Source of the DNA: Ilumatobacteraceae bacterium | GTDB lineage: Bacteria; Actinomycetota; Acidimicrobiia; Acidimicrobiales; Ilumatobacteraceae | Length of the DNA stretch: 64,000 nucleotides | Assembly (NCBI GenBank): GCA_025463305.1 | Contig: JAOBWK010000095.1 | Span: forward strand, 1-64,000 | Reading direction: 5' to 3' | Shown here: positions 42,837 to 51,986 of the stretch, piece by piece | How the letters are laid out: each line of letters starts with the position of its first letter | Numbering within the stretch: position 1 is the stretch's first letter | Position numbers and translations under genes: made by a program | Notes under the pieces: generated by a model | Told to the model about the DNA's origin: nothing | What the model saw: only the letters and a program-made list of their open reading frames with translations | Database searches by the model: none

Positions 42837-44264
42837 TCAGTCGGCCGTCGCCTCGACGGCTGGTTCGACCGTCGCCGACGGCCTCGTCCGACCGTGCGTC
42901 GCCTTCGCGGACTCGTCGCGGGCGATCAGCTCGCGGCACAGCCGGTAGGTGATCATCCCGGCGATGATGGGCGCGAAGATCGTCAGCGCACGCAGCGTCC
43001 AGACCACCGAGTTGACCGAGAGCCCGAACGTCGTCGCCGTCACGTCACTGGAGGCCGACAGCGTCAACGTCGCGTAGAACGTGAACGCGCCGACGCCGAT
43101 CGCCGTACGCCGGGGGCGGTCGCGCGGGCGATCGAGGAGGTGGTGCACCTCGTAGTCGCCCGTCATCCGGGCCTCGATGAACGGCCACAGGTACAGCAAC
43201 GTGAACGTGATGCCGGCGAGCGCGACGGCAGGGAAGAACGGTGCCGGCACCTCGAACCCGAACAGGCGGATCTCCCAACCGGGGAACAGGCGCAGCGCGC
43301 CGTCGAGCCAGCCCATGAACCAGTCGGGTTGCGACGCCGAGCTGACCTCGGCCGGGCGGAAGGGGCCGTAGAGCCACACCGGGTTGATCTGGGCCAAGCC
43401 GCCGAGCGCGCTGAGCACCGACGTCGTGAGCAGCATCAGCCCGATCGACTTGAACGCGAAGCTCGGCCAGACCCGCTCGCCGACGACGTTCGTCTCGGTG
43501 CGTCCGGGCCCGCGGAACTGGGTGTGCTTCTGGCGCACGAGGATGGCCAGGTGCACGCCGAGCAGGGCGATGATGGCGGCGGGGATCAGCAGGATGTGGA
43601 TCACGTACAGGCGGCGGATGATGTCGACGCCGGGGAACTCGCCCCCGAACAGCAACGACGCCAGCCAGGTGCCGGCCACCGGGATCGACAGGGCGATCGA
43701 GTAGGCGATCCGCAGACCCGTGCCGGACAGCTGATCGTCGAGCAGCGAGTAGCCGGCAAAACCGTTGAAGATCGCCAGGATCAGCAGGGTGACGCCGACC
43801 ATCCAGTTGATCTCGCGCGGGCGGCGGAACGCACCGGTGAAGAAGATCCGCATCAGGTGCACCACGATCGCGGCGATGAACAGCAGCGCCGCCCAGTGGT
43901 GGATCTGGCGCATCACGAGACCCGCGCGCACCTGGAAGCTGAGGTCGAGCGCGGAGCGATAGGCCTCGCTCACCGTCACCCCGCGCAGCGGCGCATAGGC
44001 CCCGCTGTAGACGACCTGACGGGAACTGGCGTCGAAGAAGAACGTGAGGTAGGTGCCCGTGAGGATCAGCACCACGAGCGAGTAGAGCGCGATCTCGCCG
44101 AGCAGGAACGTCCAGTGGTTGGGGAACACCTTGCCGAGCGCGGTGCGAGCGAACTTCGCGCTGCCGACGCGGTTGTCGATCCACTTCGCCATCCGCTTGG
44201 TGAGCATCTTCTCGCGCTTGGCCGAAGCGGGTCGGCGGCGGCTCGGGCGCTTGGTGTTGGCCAT
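42837..44264 (-). CDS. qcrB: Cytochrome bc complex cytochrome b subunit (QcrB)
   Basis: 475 aa with eight or more membrane helices. It carries two b hemes and the quinol sites. MRQIHHWAALLFIAAIVVHLMR gives one heme His pair (positions 119-140); the second is in RLYVIHILLIPAAIIALLGVHLA (~218-240). The Qo-site equivalent is in NPVWLYGPF (~288). As in other actinobacteria, b and IV-like parts are fused with a C-terminal extension. It is last in ctaE-qcrC-qcrA-qcrB; one base lies between the qcrA stop and its ATG. Confidence 0.95.
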   Translation of the reverse strand: MANTKRPSRRRPASAKREKMLTKRMAKWIDNRVGSAKFARTALGKVFPNHWTFLLGEIALYSLVVLILTGTYLTFFFDASSRQVVYSGAYAPLRGVTVSEAYRSALDLSFQVRAGLVMRQIHHWAALLFIAAIVVHLMRIFFTGAFRRPREINWMVGVTLLILAIFNGFAGYSLLDDQLSGTGLRIAYSIALSIPVAGTWLASLLFGGEFPGVDIIRRLYVIHILLIPAAIIALLGVHLAILVRQKHTQFRGPGRTETNVVGERVWPSFAFKSIGLMLLTTSVLSALGGLAQINPVWLYGPFRPAEVSSASQPDWFMGWLDGALRLFPGWEIRLFGFEVPAPFFPAVALAGITFTLLYLWPFIEARMTGDYEVHHLLDRPRDRPRRTAIGVGAFTFYATLTLSASSDVTATTFGLSVNSVVWTLRALTIFAPIIAGMITYRLCRELIARDESAKATHGRTRPSATVEPAVEATAD

Positions 44265-44265
44265 C

Positions 44266-45183
44266 TCAGCGATCCCGGTCCCAGAACCCGGGGCCGGTCG
44301 GGCTGGAGAAGTCGCCGGTCGAGATCAGGTAGCCCTCGGCGTCGATCGAGAGCGGCAGTTGGGGCAGCGACCGAGCCGCTGGACCGAAGATCGGCCGCGC
44401 CCCGTCGAGCACGTCGAAGGTCGATTGGTGGCACGGGCAGAGCAGCAGGTGCTCCTCGGCCTGGTACAGACCGACCGGGCAGCCGACGTGGGTGCACAGC
44501 TTCGAGTACGCGACGATGCCGTCGGGCGTCCACGTCTCGCGGCCCTTGCGCGGCTTGATCGTCTGCCCGGGCCGGATCAGCACGGTCGACGCATCGGCCG
44601 CGTCGGTGTGGTCCTGCGGGAACACGGTGAGCACGCCGTCGGTGACGAGATCGGTCGGCTTGACGGGATGGTTGGACTCGTCGACGAGGCGCACACCAGG
44701 GCCGAACGGCGTCGACTTGAGCCCCTTGCCGGGGCGCGGACCGAGCGAGCGGATCGGGAAGATCAGCGCCGCGCCGAGTGCCACCACGGCGGCACCAGCA
44801 GCCTTGACGAGCACGCCGCGACGCACGAGCACCTCCTCGCCGCGCTCGAACTCCTCGCGGAACGCGACCAGTTCCTCGTCGCTGGAGGCGAGGTCGTGAC
44901 GCTCCTCGGTGACCTCCTCGTGGGGCATGAAGTGCTTGGCCCAGACGATGAACCCGACGCCGAGCCCGCCGAAGATCAGCGCCAGGCACGTCCCCTCCAG
45001 CTGGGCCTGACCGCCCTGCCAGTAGACGACGCCGAGGCCGATCGCGGCCAGCACGCTGACGCCGAACGACAGCGCTGCGTAGCGCTCGCGGCGCAGCGCG
45101 AACGCCCGGCGCTCGGCCCGGCGGTGGGCCTCGTCCTCCGCCTCGGTGGTGGAGATCGGCACAGGTGGTTGCTGCTCGCTCAC
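44266..45183 (-). CDS. qcrA: Rieske iron-sulfur subunit (QcrA)
   Basis: 305 aa from GTG at 45183, overlapping the qcrC stop (GTGA). Three N-terminal membrane helices (about 32-55, 63-82, 116-135) are typical of actinobacterial QcrA. The Rieske domain has CTHVGCPVG (~235) and CPCHQSTFD (~255) binding 2Fe-2S. It moves electrons from quinol to the QcrC hemes. An RR-like Tat motif is not clear ahead of the third helix (LVRRGVLVKAAG may serve). Confidence 0.94.
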   Translation of the reverse strand: MSEQQPPVPISTTEAEDEAHRRAERRAFALRRERYAALSFGVSVLAAIGLGVVYWQGGQAQLEGTCLALIFGGLGVGFIVWAKHFMPHEEVTEERHDLASSDEELVAFREEFERGEEVLVRRGVLVKAAGAAVVALGAALIFPIRSLGPRPGKGLKSTPFGPGVRLVDESNHPVKPTDLVTDGVLTVFPQDHTDAADASTVLIRPGQTIKPRKGRETWTPDGIVAYSKLCTHVGCPVGLYQAEEHLLLCPCHQSTFDVLDGARPIFGPAARSLPQLPLSIDAEGYLISTGDFSSPTGPGFWDRDR

Positions 45184-46001
45184 TGCTTGGCCTCCGTCGT
45201 CCGCCGGCGGGCCACCCGCCGCGGCGTGTACGCGATCCACACGCACAGCAGGATCAACCCGCCGATGCCCACCATCCAGATCAGCAGGCCCTCGGGCACC
45301 GGGCCCAGGCCGCCGAGGTCGACGCCGCCCCTGTTGTCGGGATGGTGGAGGTACTCGATGTACGCGGCCAGGCCGTTCAGCTGGGTGTCGGAGATGGTGC
45401 CGGTCCCGAACACCGGCATCTGCCCGGGGCCGATCCGGATGGCCGTTCCGATCTGCTCGGGCGTCGCCTGCGACAGCGAGGGCGCGGCGCGCCCGTAGCT
45501 CAGCGCGCCACCGGCGCCCGTCGCGCTGTGGCAGGCCGCGCACTGCAACCGGTAGATCTCGCCGCCCGCAGCGAGGTCGCCAGCGGCCGTCGACACCTGG
45601 GGGATCGTCGGCCCGTTGCCGAGCGAGCCGACGAAGGCCACCAACGCGTCGATCTGCTGCGGGTCGTACACCGGGTCCTTGCGCAGCGGCTGCTTGGTGG
45701 GATCGCTCAACGGCATCCGCCCGGTCGAGAGGTAGAAGTACGCCGCGGCTTCTCCGGAGTTGGTGAGCGCCGGGCCGAGCACCGATCCGTCGGCGGCGTG
45801 CAGTCCGGCACCGGTGAGCCCGTGGCAGCCGGAGCAGCCGGTGAGGAACAGCTGGCGGCCGGTGTCGACCAGGCTGCCCGCGGCTGCGGCGATGTCTGGA
45901 GCAGCAGGTGCGGCCGAGGCCCGGATCTGGTGGTCGACCACGATCGCGAGCACCGAGACGATCACGAACAGCACCGGCGCGGACCGCAGCAGCCGCTTCA
46001 C
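45180..46001 (-). CDS. qcrC: Diheme cytochrome c subunit (QcrC)
   Basis: 273 aa from GTG at 46001, overlapping the ctaE stop (GTGA). The N-terminal signal/anchor (~8-25) is followed by two cytochrome c domains with CSGCH (~58) and CAACH (~158) heme motifs and distal Met candidates (GRMPLSD, GQMPVFG). A C-terminal membrane helix (LLIWMVGIGGLILLCVWIA) anchors it. Such a diheme QcrC replaces mobile cytochrome c and feeds CtaC directly. Confidence 0.94.
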   Translation of the reverse strand: MKRLLRSAPVLFVIVSVLAIVVDHQIRASAAPAAPDIAAAAGSLVDTGRQLFLTGCSGCHGLTGAGLHAADGSVLGPALTNSGEAAAYFYLSTGRMPLSDPTKQPLRKDPVYDPQQIDALVAFVGSLGNGPTIPQVSTAAGDLAAGGEIYRLQCAACHSATGAGGALSYGRAAPSLSQATPEQIGTAIRIGPGQMPVFGTGTISDTQLNGLAAYIEYLHHPDNRGGVDLGGLGPVPEGLLIWMVGIGGLILLCVWIAYTPRRVARRRTTEAKQ

Positions 46002-46612
46002 TTGAGCACGTAGACCGTGAGGTAGACGGCGATCCAGACGACATCGACGAAGTGCCAGTAGTACGCGCACACCGACGTGATCGAGGCGACAGGAGCCTTC
46101 GACGTGCGACCGCCGACGATGCCGGCGACCACGAGCATGAACACGATGCCGCCGATCACGTGCAACCCGTGGAACCCGGTGAGCAGGTAGAAGATCGATC
46201 CGTAGGCGTTGCTGTCCACGTGGAAGTCGGCGGTGGCGTACTCGTATCCCTGGTTGGCGATGAAGACGATGCCGAGCGCCGCCGTCAGGAACAGCATCCG
46301 CACCGCCCGCTCGCGGTCGCCGTGCTCGCCGGCGCGCACCGCGAGGTGCATCGTGCCGCTCGAAGCGATCAGCACCAGCGTGGCCAGGCCGGCGCGCGCC
46401 GTCGACAGCTCGACGCCCGCGGCCGGCCACACCGAGGTCTGGGCGCGCAGCGTGAAGTACGCCGCGAAGAGGCCGGCGAAGAACATCAGCTCCGACGACA
46501 GCCAGACCACCACGCCGACGCCGAGCAGCGACGGCCGTCTCGAGCCGGCACCCGACCCGGCACTCGAGCCATCAGCCGACCCCGCACTCGACGCGGCCAG
46601 GTCGGTCTCCAT
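45998..46612 (-). CDS. ctaE: Cytochrome c oxidase subunit III (CtaE)
   Basis: 204 aa from ATG at 46612. Five membrane helices: VVVWLSSELMFFAGLFAAYF at the start, GFHGLHVIGGIVFML in the middle and ICAYYWHFVDVVWIAVYL-like end. The Glu in SSELMFF is the family's conserved one. The first ~30 residues are Ser/Gly/Ala-rich. It leads the ctaE-qcrCAB operon, as in other actinobacteria. The divergent ctaG starts 72 bases away, so both promoters share that gap. Confidence 0.94.
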   Translation of the reverse strand: METDLAASSAGSADGSSAGSGAGSRRPSLLGVGVVVWLSSELMFFAGLFAAYFTLRAQTSVWPAAGVELSTARAGLATLVLIASSGTMHLAVRAGEHGDRERAVRMLFLTAALGIVFIANQGYEYATADFHVDSNAYGSIFYLLTGFHGLHVIGGIVFMLVVAGIVGGRTSKAPVASITSVCAYYWHFVDVVWIAVYLTVYVLK

Positions 46613-46684
46613 GACCGCAGAGTAGTTCGTCGATGCCGGCGCGTCGTCCAGAGCGCGACGTTCGCCGAGGGGTATCGTCCCACC

Positions 46685-47563
46685 ATGGTGCCGCCTCTCG
46701 ATTGGCGCACCGCCGTGCTCGACTGGCAGCCGGATCCGGTGGTGCTCCCGCTGCTCGTGGTCGCCGCCGGCGCGTACCTCGGCGGCGTCCGGCGCCTGGC
46801 CCGACGGGCCCCGCGCCCGCAGCACTGGGCCCCCGGACGGACCGTCGCGTTCCTGTCCGGCCTCGCCGTCCTCGCCATCGCGACGATGTCGGGCGCGGCA
46901 CGCTACGACACCGTGCTGTTCAGCGTGCACACGGCGCAGCACATCGCGCTCGGGATGATCGCCCCGCTGCTGCTGGTGATGGGCGCCCCGATCACGTTGG
47001 CGCTGCAGGCGTCGCACCACACGACGCAGGTCATCCTGCTGCGCGTGGCCCACCATCCGGTGGTGACCGCCCTCACCCGGCCGATCGTGTCGTGGGTGCT
47101 GTTCGCCGCGACGCTGTTCGGGCTCTACTTCACGCCGCTGTTCGACCTCTCGCTGCGCAACAACGGCGTGCACGCACTCGTGCACGTGCACTTCATCGCC
47201 GTGGGCTTCATCTTCTGGTGGCCCGCGGTCGGCATCGATCCGCTGCGCCGTCCCCTCGGCGATCCGGCGCGCCTGCTCTACGTCGTGCTCGCCGTGCCGT
47301 TCCACGCCTTCCTCGGGCTCGCGGTGATGTCGTCCACGGCACATCCGCTCGGCGGCCACGAGTACGCGGCCGTCGTCCGTGCGTGGGGACCGTCATTGGC
47401 CTCGGATCAACGCCTCGGCGGCGGGATGATGTGGGCGGCCGGCGAGCTGCTCGGCGCGGTCGCGGCCGGCATCGTCGGCAACCGCTGGTACCGCCGCGAG
47501 CAACGGCGTCAGGACCGCGAGGACCGGCAGCTCGATTCCAACCGGATTCACACCCAGACCTGA
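46685..47563 (+). CDS. ctaG: CtaG/Caa3-type oxidase assembly membrane protein
   Basis: 292 aa, about seven membrane helices. The pattern FSVHTAQHIALGMIAPLLLVMGAPITLAL, HFIAVGFIFWWPAVGIDP and VPFHAFLGLAVM is that of the CtaG_caa3 family (PF09678), thought to help copper delivery to the oxidase. The Tyr/Arg-rich C-terminus is cytoplasmic. It is divergent from ctaE, which supports the assignment. Confidence 0.88.
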   Translation: MVPPLDWRTAVLDWQPDPVVLPLLVVAAGAYLGGVRRLARRAPRPQHWAPGRTVAFLSGLAVLAIATMSGAARYDTVLFSVHTAQHIALGMIAPLLLVMGAPITLALQASHHTTQVILLRVAHHPVVTALTRPIVSWVLFAATLFGLYFTPLFDLSLRNNGVHALVHVHFIAVGFIFWWPAVGIDPLRRPLGDPARLLYVVLAVPFHAFLGLAVMSSTAHPLGGHEYAAVVRAWGPSLASDQRLGGGMMWAAGELLGAVAAGIVGNRWYRREQRRQDREDRQLDSNRIHTQT

Positions 47564-47653
47564 CGGGCATCTGCGACTCCCGGCCCGTACAGTCATCTGC
47601 ACCCCCCTCCGACGGACCTGGCCCTTGCCCGTCACGCTCCCTTGGACACGCTC

Positions 47654-48397
47654 ATGACCCAATCCCACACCGACGGCGACCTCTCGTACGTCGAGCTCGC
47701 CCGGAAGGATCGGGCCCCGTTGTGCGCCCGCTTCGCCGATGCCGATGGCCGCGACATCGAGCTCGGCACCGATCTGCGCCCGTCGTGGCGTGGCCGCGTC
47801 CACCTCATCGGGTTCTGCATCGCCGTGCCGTGCGTCGCTGCGCTCATCGTGTTCGCCCAGTCCGCTCGCGCTCGCGTCGGCGTGGCGATCTACGCCGCCG
47901 GGCTGTGCTCGATGCTGTTCACGTCCACCACGTACCACCGTTGGGTGCACCAGTTGAAGTCTCGTGCGGCATGGCGCCGTGCCGATCACGCGATGATCTT
48001 CGCCGCGATCGCCGGTTCCACCACCCCCGCGCTGCTCATCCTGATGCCCGGCGGTCTGGGCATCGCCCTGCTCGCGGCGGTCGGTGTGGTGTCGATGATC
48101 GGGGCGCTCTGCAAGGTTGCCCACTGGCAGCGCGGCGACGCCGTCGGCAGCGCGCTGTACGCAACCGTCGGGGTGATGGCCGCGCTCGCCGTGCCGGCGA
48201 TGTTTCACCAGGGTGGTGTGGTCGCCGGCGTGCTCTACCTGTCCGGCGGCGCGCTGTACACGATGGGCGCGTTCTGGTTCGCGAAGAACCGGCCCCGTCT
48301 GCGTCCGTCGGTGTTCTCGTACCACGAGGTGTGGCACGTGTTCACCATCGCCGCCGCCGCTGCGCACTTCGGCGCGATCTGGATCATCGCCACCTGA
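47654..48397 (+). CDS. Hemolysin III/PAQR-like membrane protein
   Basis: 247 aa from ATG at 47654 (an in-frame TTG lies 12 bases upstream). About seven membrane helices. HlyIII/PAQR metal-site motifs are present: FTSTTYHRW (~100), ADHAMIFAAIAGS (~118) and SYHEVWHVFTIAAAAAHF (~225-242). In this family the conserved Ser/His/Asp set binds zinc in a seven-helix fold; function in bacteria is not settled. It stands alone after ctaG with a 90-base gap. Confidence 0.85.
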   Translation: MTQSHTDGDLSYVELARKDRAPLCARFADADGRDIELGTDLRPSWRGRVHLIGFCIAVPCVAALIVFAQSARARVGVAIYAAGLCSMLFTSTTYHRWVHQLKSRAAWRRADHAMIFAAIAGSTTPALLILMPGGLGIALLAAVGVVSMIGALCKVAHWQRGDAVGSALYATVGVMAALAVPAMFHQGGVVAGVLYLSGGALYTMGAFWFAKNRPRLRPSVFSYHEVWHVFTIAAAAAHFGAIWIIAT

Positions 48398-48421
48398 CCC
48401 GCCCGCCGCGGGCGATCAACG

Positions 48422-49354
48422 TCAGGCCCGGCAGGCGTCCATCAGCATCGCCTTGAAGCGGTGCTCGTCGACCTTGTGGGCCACCGTGCAGTTGGGCGCC
48501 GGCGCTTCGAAGCGGTGATCGATGAAGGTGCCGCCGCGACTGATCGGGTCGACCCCGATCGTGACGGCGCACCGGGACGACTTCTGCACGATCGACGGGT
48601 CCAGCGCCACGGCCATCGCGATCGGGTCGGGCAGGTCGAACGCCGTGATGCCGGAGTGGCGGAGGACGAACTCGCCGACGCTGCGGTTGATGTCGACCAC
48701 GAACTCGCCCAGTCGTCCGAGGGTGCCGATCTCGGCCTGCTCCTCGGCCGAGATCATCGCGTCGCGACGCGAGGCGTCCCATCCGATGAACGTGCGCTCG
48801 CCGGGCGCATCCAGCACGATCGCGGCGGCCTCGGGATCGACCCACACGTTGAACTCGCCGACGGGGTGCACGTTGCCGACGCCGTCGAACGCACCGGCCA
48901 TCAGGTACACGTGGGCGAAGCCGGTCAGCAGCTCGGGCTCGAGCAGGATCGCCGAGGCGATGGTCGAGAGCGGCCCGAGGGTGACGAGCGTGTGCCGGCC
49001 GGGCTCGTCGTGCACGATCCGGCGTAGGGCATCCACCGCGTGCTCGGTCTGTGCTGCCGCCCGCGGATCGGGGAACTCGACACCGCCCATCCCGTTCTCG
49101 CCGTGCACGTACTGCGCGGTCTCGAGCGGCCGCAGCATCGGCGCTGCGCGCCCCATGTAGACGGGCACGTCGCCGGCACCGGCGAGCTCCAGCGTCACGA
49201 GCGCGTTGCGGGTGGCGAGCGGGAGGGGCACGTTGCCGGCCACGGTGGTGACTGCGCGGATCGTCGCGTGCGGCGAGCGCGCCGCCATCAGCAGTGCCAC
49301 GGCGTCGTCCGATGCGGTGTCCGTGTCGATCACCAGGCTCAGCGGTTCGGTCAT
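48422..49354 (-). CDS. Inosine-uridine-type nucleoside hydrolase
   Basis: 310 aa. The calcium-binding signature DTDTASDDAVALL is at residue 10, NVPLP/ N-ligand at ~40, TLGPLSTIA at ~125, LMAGAF and GEFNVWVDPEAA at ~165, and a DPIAMAVALDP region at ~240 with the final Asp. It hydrolyses the N-glycosidic bond of ribonucleosides for base salvage. The preferred base cannot be told. No co-transcribed transporter is present. Confidence 0.9.
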   Translation of the reverse strand: MTEPLSLVIDTDTASDDAVALLMAARSPHATIRAVTTVAGNVPLPLATRNALVTLELAGAGDVPVYMGRAAPMLRPLETAQYVHGENGMGGVEFPDPRAAAQTEHAVDALRRIVHDEPGRHTLVTLGPLSTIASAILLEPELLTGFAHVYLMAGAFDGVGNVHPVGEFNVWVDPEAAAIVLDAPGERTFIGWDASRRDAMISAEEQAEIGTLGRLGEFVVDINRSVGEFVLRHSGITAFDLPDPIAMAVALDPSIVQKSSRCAVTIGVDPISRGGTFIDHRFEAPAPNCTVAHKVDEHRFKAMLMDACRA

Positions 49355-49403
49355 GACGAGCGAGCCTACGCAGCGGGCCCGAACCGTGCCGCTCCGTCGG
49401 TCG

Positions 49404-49763
49404 TCAGGCGTCGCGGTGGCTGGTGATGTTGATCACGTTGCCGTCGGGATCGCGCACGAAGAACCGACGGATGCCCCACGCCTCGTCGGTGATCGGGTGG
49501 ACGATCTCGTAGCCGCGCCGTTGCGCCTCGGCGTAGGCCTCGTCGATGTCGCTCCCGACGGCGACGGAGATCACCGCGTCCTCCGGGCTCGTGGCATCGC
49601 GGGTCACGAGCTGCACGAACGCGGACCCGTCCGGCGACTCGAACCGGGCGACCCATCCCAGGTTGAACGACTCGACGCCCAGCCCGAGGTAGTCGGCATA
49701 GAAGTCGCGGGCCGCATCGATGTCGGCGACCCGGAGATCGGCGATGACCTTGGTGGTTCGCAT
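49404..49763 (-). CDS. VOC-family (glyoxalase/bleomycin resistance-like) protein
   Basis: 119 aa from ATG at 49763 with GAGGGAG six bases upstream; an upstream in-frame ATG would add 22 Arg/Pro-rich residues and is rejected. Two beta-alpha-beta modules: IADLRVADIDAARDFYADYLGL start, and FFVRDPDGNVINITSH end with the metal-ligand position. It lies ten bases after the FAD monooxygenase gene on the same strand and is likely co-transcribed. Confidence 0.88.
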   Translation of the reverse strand: MRTTKVIADLRVADIDAARDFYADYLGLGVESFNLGWVARFESPDGSAFVQLVTRDATSPEDAVISVAVGSDIDEAYAEAQRRGYEIVHPITDEAWGIRRFFVRDPDGNVINITSHRDA

Positions 49764-49773
49764 GCGCGCTCCC

Positions 49774-51288
49774 TCATTCGGTGTTCGAACCATGCTCGCG
49801 CGTGGGCACCGTGGTGGGCGTCGCGGCATCGGGCGCGGGACCGAACCACGTCGTCAGCGCGTGCGGGAGGTCCGGGTCCGTCAGCTCGCCGACCCAGGCG
49901 ACGTGGCCGTCGGGCCGGATCAGCACAGCCGACGGAGCGGGCACCTCGCCGAGGACCGGGAGCTCCCACGCGCCGACGTGTTCGGCGTCCACGAGGCGCA
50001 CCCGGTCGGCCCACGGGGCGATGTCGAACCGGCCAGCCCTGCCGAGGTTCAGCAGCACGGGCCGGGCCTCGTGCAGCAGTTCATAGACGCGCGTCGAGTC
50101 GGCCGCGGTGCGCAGATCGATGTCCGGCATCCGTCGACCGACCAGCGGATGGCCTTCGCCGAGGTCGTAGTGGATGTCGAGCGCAGCGAGCATCCCCGCC
50201 AGTCTCCGGCGCGGGCCGTCCATCACCACGAGCCCGGCCAACGTGTCGCGCAGGGCCTGGTGGCGGTCGTCGGGACTGCTCAGCGCGACCTGCGCCATCG
50301 TGCTGCGCAACACACGCGCACCGACCGGATGACGTTCGGTGTGATAGGTGTCGAGCAGGCTGTCGGGCGACATCCCGTTCACCACCTGGGCCAGCTTCCA
50401 GCCGAGGTTCACGGCGTCCTGCACGCCGGTGTTGAGGCCCTGGCCGCCCTGCGGAGGATGCAGGTGCGCGGCGTCGCCGGCGAGCAGAACCCGGCCGTGC
50501 CGGTACGTCGCTGCCTGGCGCGTCATGTCCGTGAACCGCGAGATCCAGTTGGCGCTGCGCAGCCCGAAGTCGGTCCCGTAGATGCCGACGAGCGCCTCGC
50601 GCAGATCGTCCATCGTGGGCTCGCCGGCGTGTTGGACCGATCGCTCGGTGAGCACGACCCGGATCGGTTCGCCGGCTGCGCGCCGTCCGATCGCGTGCTG
50701 GCCGAGGGCGTCGCGGCGGAACCCGAACTCCGGCTCGCCGTCCATCTCGACCTCCGCGATCATCCAGCTCGTCGACGGATCCAGGCCGACGAAGTCGATG
50801 CCGGCAGCCTTGCGCACGAGGCTGCGGCCGCCGTCGCAGCCGACGAGGTACCGCGCACGGATCGACTCGCCGCTCGACAGCTCGACGTCGACGCCCGTGT
50901 GGTCCTGGGCGAGCCCGACCACCTCGGCGCCACGGAGCGTCGGCACACCGAGCTCTTCCACCCAGCCGGCGAGGATCGGCTCGAACGTGGCTTGCCACAG
51001 CGCCAGGCCGTAGGGATGCCGGGTCGGGAAGTCGCTGATGTCCAACGGCACCCCGCCGAACGCGTTCGTCTGCATGATCTGCCCGGCCTCGATGAACCGT
51101 TCGGCGATCCCCCGCTGGTCGAGCACCTCGATGGTGCGCGAGTGCAGACCACCGGCTCGCGACCCGTCGACCTGCTGGTTCGTGCGACGTTCGACGACGA
51201 CGACGTCGACGCCCGCCAGCGCCAGCTCACCCGCCAACATCATCCCCGTCGGACCGCCGCCGGCGACCACCACCGCATGTTCCGTCAT
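49774..51288 (-). CDS. FAD-dependent aromatic hydroxylase (PheA/TfdB/Rox-like)
   Basis: 504 aa from ATG at 51288 with GGAGG six bases before it. Class A flavoprotein monooxygenase: VVVAGGGPTGMMLAGELA (GxGxxG, ~5), the DG motif YLVGCDGGRSLVRKAAGI (~150) and GRVLLAGDAAHLHPPQGGQGLNTGVQDA (GD motif, 268-295). The C-terminal thioredoxin-like domain (from ~400) matches the PheA/TfdB and rifampicin monooxygenase branch. It hydroxylates an aromatic or polyketide compound with NAD(P)H and O2. Operon with the downstream VOC gene. Confidence 0.9.
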   Translation of the reverse strand: MTEHAVVVAGGGPTGMMLAGELALAGVDVVVVERRTNQQVDGSRAGGLHSRTIEVLDQRGIAERFIEAGQIMQTNAFGGVPLDISDFPTRHPYGLALWQATFEPILAGWVEELGVPTLRGAEVVGLAQDHTGVDVELSSGESIRARYLVGCDGGRSLVRKAAGIDFVGLDPSTSWMIAEVEMDGEPEFGFRRDALGQHAIGRRAAGEPIRVVLTERSVQHAGEPTMDDLREALVGIYGTDFGLRSANWISRFTDMTRQAATYRHGRVLLAGDAAHLHPPQGGQGLNTGVQDAVNLGWKLAQVVNGMSPDSLLDTYHTERHPVGARVLRSTMAQVALSSPDDRHQALRDTLAGLVVMDGPRRRLAGMLAALDIHYDLGEGHPLVGRRMPDIDLRTAADSTRVYELLHEARPVLLNLGRAGRFDIAPWADRVRLVDAEHVGAWELPVLGEVPAPSAVLIRPDGHVAWVGELTDPDLPHALTTWFGPAPDAATPTTVPTREHGSNTE

Positions 51289-51537
51289 CGAACCCTCCGT
51301 CATCGCAACTCCCCCGCCGCCGACGCCGATTGCCCGGCGGACGAGCAATGATCAGCACGTTTTGGTCGTTTGCGGCAAGCCCCCCTCCTCGCGGTACGTT
51401 GTTCATGGCGGGAGAGATCGGTGTGACGAGCTGCGGCTGCGCCCCCTCCAGGATCGACGAACTGGACGCGTGATCGGCCCACATCGGCCACGATCCAGCA
51501 GCCAGTTGCCGGGCTGTTGTTCCGTTGCGCGACGCGA

Positions 51538-51933
51538 TCAGCTCGGGGGTCCGATGAGATCCCACTTGTTGCCGGCGACGTCGACGAACACGACGACGGT
51601 GCCGTATGCCTCGACGCGCGGGGCTTCGGTGAACTCGACGCCGTGGTCGAGCATGCGGCGGTACGCCACGTCGAAGTCGTCGACGCGCAGGATGAACCCG
51701 ACTCGTCCCGCGACCTGATCACCGACCGACGCCGACTGCCGTGCGTCGTCCGCCTGTGCCAGCAGCACACCGGTCTCGGCGCCGGGCGGGCGCACCACGA
51801 CCCAACGCTTCGGACGACCATCGTTCGTCAACGACGGCGTGTCCTCGACGAGCTCGAACCCCAAGGCGTCGACGAAGAACCGGATCGCCGCGTCGTAGTC
51901 CTCCACGATGATCGTCATCGACTCGATGTGCAT
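51538..51933 (-). CDS. VOC-family protein
   Basis: 131 aa from ATG at 51933 (MHIESMTIIVEDYDAAIRFF). Two VOC modules are visible, with RVGFILRVDDFDVAYRRMLDHGVEF and the closing VFVDVAGNKWDLIGP. A small cytoplasmic enzyme or binding protein of unknown substrate. The 249-base region on its other side (51289-51537) has no recognisable gene, RNA or repeat. Confidence 0.85.
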   Translation of the reverse strand: MHIESMTIIVEDYDAAIRFFVDALGFELVEDTPSLTNDGRPKRWVVVRPPGAETGVLLAQADDARQSASVGDQVAGRVGFILRVDDFDVAYRRMLDHGVEFTEAPRVEAYGTVVVFVDVAGNKWDLIGPPS

Positions 51934-51986
51934 CGAGCGAACGTAGCTGGCTGCGGTCACGTCGTGCCGACGGGAGGCGGCAGAGG

